Shown here: positions 5,109-7,463 of the stretch, one piece after another
How positions within the stretch are numbered: the stretch's first letter is position 1
How the letters are laid out: each line of letters opens with the position of its first letter
NCBI GenBank assembly: GCA_035627675.1
Contig: DASPLH010000176.1
Coordinates: forward strand, 1 to 7,463
Length of the DNA: 7,463 bases
DNA from: DASPLH01 sp035627675
Lineage (GTDB): Bacteria; Acidobacteriota; Terriglobia; Terriglobales; Acidobacteriaceae
Direction: 5' to 3'
Program-made: the position numbers and the translations under genes
The notes under the pieces: generated by a model
Told to the model about the DNA's origin: nothing
Databases searched by the model: none
The model's input: only the letters and a program-made list of their open reading frames with translations

Positions 5109-5849
5109 CTACGCGGTCCGGTGAACTTCACATCGGCGGCCGGGAATGCCTGTCACAGCCGCCCGGTCGCAAAGTTCGCATTTTCCCGACGCCGCAAGCG
5201 GCGTGGGACTGCCGAGTTCCGCCTCGCGGGGGAACAGCCGCAGGTGTTCGGTCCTGATTTCTTGTGCCGTGAAGATGCTGACGAAGGGCGCAGGAGCGGC
5301 GGCCCGCTCGACCGCGGGGCGTCCTTTGGCGTCTTCGCGCTCCACGAGGCACATTGCGCCCACGACCTCGAATCCGAAGTCGCGCGCGGCCTCGATGGCC
5401 TGGACCGTGGAGCCGCCTGTCGTGCAGACGTCGTCCACGATGACCACCGGCGAGCCTTTCTCGCGGAATCCTTCGATGCGCTGTCCCGTGCCGTGCGCCT
5501 TCTCGGCCTTGCGCACGAGAAAGGCGTGGATCATACGGTCGTCGCTGAAGGGTGCGCCCCGCGATGCTCTTGGCTGATGCAACTGCGCGCTGAGCATGGA
5601 GACGGCAACCGCAATCGGGTCGGCGCCCATCGTCAACCCGCCGATGGCGCTCGGCTTCCAGCCGTGGTGCTTGATCTCGTCGTAGAAGACCGAGGCGGTC
5701 AGACGCGCGCCTTCGGCGTGGAGAGTGGTGGTGCGGCAGTCGATGTAATAGTCGCTCGTGCCGCCACTGGAAAGCTTGAATTGCCCGAGTCGGAATGATT
5801 GCTGTGCGAGAAGCGTGAGCAGTTGGGCCCGGGCTACGGTGTATGGCAT
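5109..5849 (-). CDS. pyrE: Orotate phosphoribosyltransferase with a Cys/His-rich C-terminal tail
   Basis: The enzyme makes orotidine 5'-phosphate from orotate and PRPP in de novo pyrimidine synthesis, in the cytosol. The 246-residue product shows the N-terminal FRLGQFKLSSGGTSDYYIDCR (19-39), the flexible catalytic loop VRKAEKAHGTGQRIEG (112-127) and the PRPP-binding motif VVIVDDVCTTGGST (135-148). Two features make it longer than the roughly 190-215 residues usual for the family. One is an apparent insertion around residues 91-106, before the catalytic loop. The other is a tail with C224, C227, C240 and H243 in the spacing CX2CX12CX2H, resembling a small zinc ribbon. The start at ATG 5849 fits the family N-terminus, though no strong ribosome binding site precedes it; TGATACAGT about 15-20 bases upstream could be an extended -10. 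It lies 54 bp downstream of the CPBP protease gene. Confidence 0.93.
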   Translation of the reverse strand: MPYTVARAQLLTLLAQQSFRLGQFKLSSGGTSDYYIDCRTTTLHAEGARLTASVFYDEIKHHGWKPSAIGGLTMGADPIAVAVSMLSAQLHQPRASRGAPFSDDRMIHAFLVRKAEKAHGTGQRIEGFREKGSPVVIVDDVCTTGGSTVQAIEAARDFGFEVVGAMCLVEREDAKGRPAVERAAAPAPFVSIFTAQEIRTEHLRLFPREAELGSPTPLAASGKCELCDRAAVTGIPGRRCEVHRTA

Positions 5850-5903
5850 AACCGAAAGACTGTATCAGGTCGCGCTCACTACGTTCTAGACATTGCTCTC
5901 AGG

Positions 5904-6734
5904 CTAACGAGCCAGCTTCTCGAAGTTGTTGAAGCCCTTGGTGGCGAAGTACATCAGCGCGAAGATCGTTCCGTTGTAGCCCACGTGCACCAGCACGGCC
6001 GTGGCCAGCGATCCCGAGAGCGCCCGGGTGAGGGTCAGAGCCAGTCCCACGAAGAAGAGGACCAGCACCGGCGCCCATGCGCTTCCCAATTGCGACGAAT
6101 GGATCAGCGCGAACAGCAGCGACGTCAGGACGACGGAGATTCCGAAACCGGCGCGCCGCACCAGGCTCGGGTAGAGCAACCCGCGGAAGTAGAGTTCCTC
6201 CGCGACCGGAGCGACCAGCGTTCCGAACACCGCCATGAACCACGCGCCGATCGGATGCCGGAAGTACATGTCGATCGGCAGTTGCTTCGGGAAGGGAAGC
6301 CTGGAGGAAATGATCTGCACTACGACGGACAGCACGACTCCGCCGACAAGCGGCAACATCCAGTTCCGCGGCCAGCGCCAGTGCAGCGACTCGAAGAACG
6401 GCACTCCGTAGTGCTGGGCCAGCATGCGGTAAATGAACCAGACGGTAATCGCGTACGCGAGTCCCTGGGCGGGGACGACGATACGGGCATCGGTCGCGAT
6501 CTGCGCCGAGCCGAGGTTCTTGAACGCCGGCAGGGCGGCCACGATCAGGAACGTGATCAGGCTGGTGAAGAAGAGCGAGACGAAGACCACGCCCGTGACC
6601 TTGAGGACATCGGCGAGTGTCCAGACAGGGAAGCGCTCGGTGATCCCCGTGTATTGCAGCCGCGCGGGAGCTTCGGGTTGAGGTTCAGGAGGCGGAGCTT
6701 CAGCTCCCTGGAACGGGTTCTCGGGGGTGGACAC
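5904..6734 (-). CDS. CPBP (CAAX/Abi-type) intramembrane metalloprotease
   Basis: The 276-residue polytopic membrane protein belongs to the CPBP family (Rce1-like, formerly Abi/CAAX). All catalytic motifs are present: EExxxR as E179, E180 and R184 in APVAEELYFRGLL; FxxxH as F208 and H212 in LLFALIHSS; and HxxxN as H250 and N254 in LVHVGYNG. Hydrophobic segments are seen at about 45-70, 88-104, 124-142, 162-178, 196-213, 220-236 and 242-262. The first 35 residues are proline-rich, polar and probably cytoplasmic (MSTPENPFQG and following). The start is GTG at 6734, with no strong Shine-Dalgarno sequence. It follows the small secreted-protein gene by 29 bp. Bacterial members have varied roles (bacteriocin immunity, regulated proteolysis); nothing nearby indicates a prenylated substrate, so its target is unknown. 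Confidence 0.92.
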   Translation of the reverse strand: MSTPENPFQGAEAPPPEPQPEAPARLQYTGITERFPVWTLADVLKVTGVVFVSLFFTSLITFLIVAALPAFKNLGSAQIATDARIVVPAQGLAYAITVWFIYRMLAQHYGVPFFESLHWRWPRNWMLPLVGGVVLSVVVQIISSRLPFPKQLPIDMYFRHPIGAWFMAVFGTLVAPVAEELYFRGLLYPSLVRRAGFGISVVLTSLLFALIHSSQLGSAWAPVLVLFFVGLALTLTRALSGSLATAVLVHVGYNGTIFALMYFATKGFNNFEKLAR

Positions 6735-6763
6735 GTCGGTATCTTATCCTGCGCGCCTTATCT

Positions 6764-7177
6764 TCAGTACCCCAACGCTAACGGGAGAGTCAGATGTTTA
6801 TCGCGTGCGTGTTTCGAGACCTCGATGACGCCTACCGTACAGGTGAACCCCGACTCTTTGGAGAGCATGAATTGATACCGTCCGGCACGCAGCCCTCTAA
6901 ATCGGAATCTGCCTTTCTTGTCCGTCAGTGTCTGCCGGATCTCTGTCTCTGGCAGCGGCCCGCGTATGGCTAGCATCGCTCCTTCCAACGGATATTCTCG
7001 GTCGGGGCGGATGGACACGATGCCTTCCATTCGCTGCGTATGGATTTCCTCGCCGTATTCCACTTTTTCGGAAAAGCACTCTGCGTGCGGAAGCTCCTGC
7101 TGAGCGGCCGCGGTGCTTGTGAACAGCGCGATCACAAACGCTAGAGATACGCGTAGGAACGGCGAATCCGTATGCAT
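6764..7177 (-). CDS. Small secreted protein with a carboxypeptidase-regulatory-like domain
   Basis: The 137-residue product has a clear Sec signal peptide (about residues 1-25): a short basic start, a hydrophobic core VSLAFVIALFTSTAAA and a likely cleavage after AAA. The mature part is a single transthyretin/CarboxypepD_reg-like beta sandwich. It is recognised by the run GAMLAIRGPLP, then TLTDKKGRFRFRGLRAGRY (84-102) and a final strand LTLPLAL. The motif 'GxFxFxxLxxGxYxF' is typical of these domains, which occur alone or fused to TonB-dependent receptors in acidobacteria. Two cysteines in the mature part (C34 and about C112) could form a disulfide. The start ATG at 7177 has AAGGTG 7 bases upstream. 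It sits 33 bp after uvrA and 29 bp before the CPBP gene. Its function is unknown; binding or structural roles in the envelope are plausible. Confidence 0.82.
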   Translation of the reverse strand: MHTDSPFLRVSLAFVIALFTSTAAAQQELPHAECFSEKVEYGEEIHTQRMEGIVSIRPDREYPLEGAMLAIRGPLPETEIRQTLTDKKGRFRFRGLRAGRYQFMLSKESGFTCTVGVIEVSKHARDKHLTLPLALGY

Positions 7178-7184
7178 GTGCTTG

Positions 7185-7190
7185 CACCTT
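7185..7190 (-). promoter_or_regulatory. Ribosome binding site of the small secreted-protein gene
   Basis: AAGGTG on the minus strand lies 7 bases before the ATG at 7177, in the short spacer after uvrA. It supports this start and, with it, the signal peptide. Confidence 0.55.
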
Positions 7191-7210
7191 GCTGGTGATC
7201 GATTCGGAGT

Positions 7211-7463
7211 CTATCGCAGCACGGCCGATAACGCCTGCCCCGTATAGCTCTTTTTGCACTTCGCAACCTGTTCGGGAGTGCCCTGGGCGACGATGCGTCC
7301 GCCCTCCTCGCCGCCCTCGGGGCCGAGGTCCACGATCCAGTCGGCATTGCGGATCACGTCGAGGTTGTGCTCGATGATGATGATCGTGTTGCCGAGATCG
7401 GTGAGCCGGTGCAGCACATCGAGCAGCCGGTTCACGTCCTCGAAGTGCAGGCCAGTGGTCGGC
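7211..7463 (-). CDS. uvrA: UvrABC excinuclease subunit A, C-terminal end (partial)
   Basis: This is the last ~83 codons of UvrA, the ABC-type ATPase that recognises DNA damage in nucleotide excision repair and loads UvrB. The gene runs off the right edge of the window. The visible part starts in the second nucleotide-binding domain just after Walker B, with PTTGLHFEDVNRLLDVLHRL (D-loop region), followed by NTIIIIEHNLDVI containing the H-loop histidine. It then has ADWIVDLGPEGGEEGGRIVAQGTPE, highly characteristic of UvrA rather than other ABC proteins. The frame is intact and ends with TAG at 7211-7213. It appears to be the first visible gene of a closely spaced minus-strand run. Confidence 0.96.
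   Translation of the reverse strand, partial: PTTGLHFEDVNRLLDVLHRLTDLGNTIIIIEHNLDVIRNADWIVDLGPEGGEEGGRIVAQGTPEQVAKCKKSYTGQALSAVLR

Noticed and set aside
3803..6875. Long plus-strand open frames at 3803-4663, 5103-5798 and 5799-6875
   Set aside because: They run antisense across mtnA, pyrE and the CPBP gene. The last, 358 codons long, is low-complexity in Arg, Glu, Gln and His, the mirror image of hydrophobic membrane codons in the true gene.
1..7463. CRISPR array, tRNA or rRNA genes, transposases, integrases, toxin-antitoxin or defence genes
   Set aside because: I looked on both strands and found no regularly spaced repeats, no tRNA-like cloverleaf ends and no proteins of these classes.

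Overview
The window looks like ordinary chromosomal DNA from a GC-rich bacterium, most likely an acidobacterium of the Terriglobia type. This is an inference from three things: the protein flavour (a secreted carboxypeptidase-regulatory-like protein, a DUF4149 membrane protein, a CPBP protease), the style of the intergenic hairpins, and degenerate CAGCTACC-type short repeats. No marker gene fixes the taxonomy. Frequent GTG starts and long open antisense frames are the usual consequences of high GC.

Layout. At the left edge one plus-strand gene of unknown function (about 30-755) has an unclear 5' end and converges on everything else. All other genes lie on the minus strand. In transcription order, from the right edge leftward, they are: the 3' end of uvrA (7463-7211, cut by the window), a small secreted carboxypeptidase-regulatory-like protein (7177-6764), a CPBP/CAAX-type intramembrane protease (6734-5904), orotate phosphoribosyltransferase pyrE (5849-5109), a VOC/glyoxalase-fold protein (5082-4702) and S-methyl-5-thioribose-1-phosphate isomerase mtnA (4588-3521). 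Spacings from uvrA to the VOC gene are 26-54 bp, so these may be one transcription unit. mtnA follows after 113 bp containing two hairpins, and the run ends at a good intrinsic terminator (3480-3505).

Beyond a roughly 200 bp hairpin-rich spacer come a MoxR-type AAA+ ATPase (3313-2357), a standalone metallo-beta-lactamase-fold protein with the diiron ligand pattern of flavodiiron proteins (2194-1445), and a DUF4149 four-helix membrane protein (1250-774). Gaps of 162 and 194 bp suggest these are separately expressed.

Functionally this is a housekeeping neighbourhood: DNA repair (UvrA), pyrimidine synthesis (PyrE) and methionine salvage (MtnA), interspersed with membrane or envelope proteins and poorly characterised enzymes. 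I see no mobile element, CRISPR array, defence island, RNA gene or convincing new multi-gene system. The points most worth a second look are a Cys/His-rich zinc-ribbon-like tail on PyrE, the flavodoxin-less diiron protein, the triple hairpin spacer at 3381-3505, and the ambiguous reading frame at the left edge.
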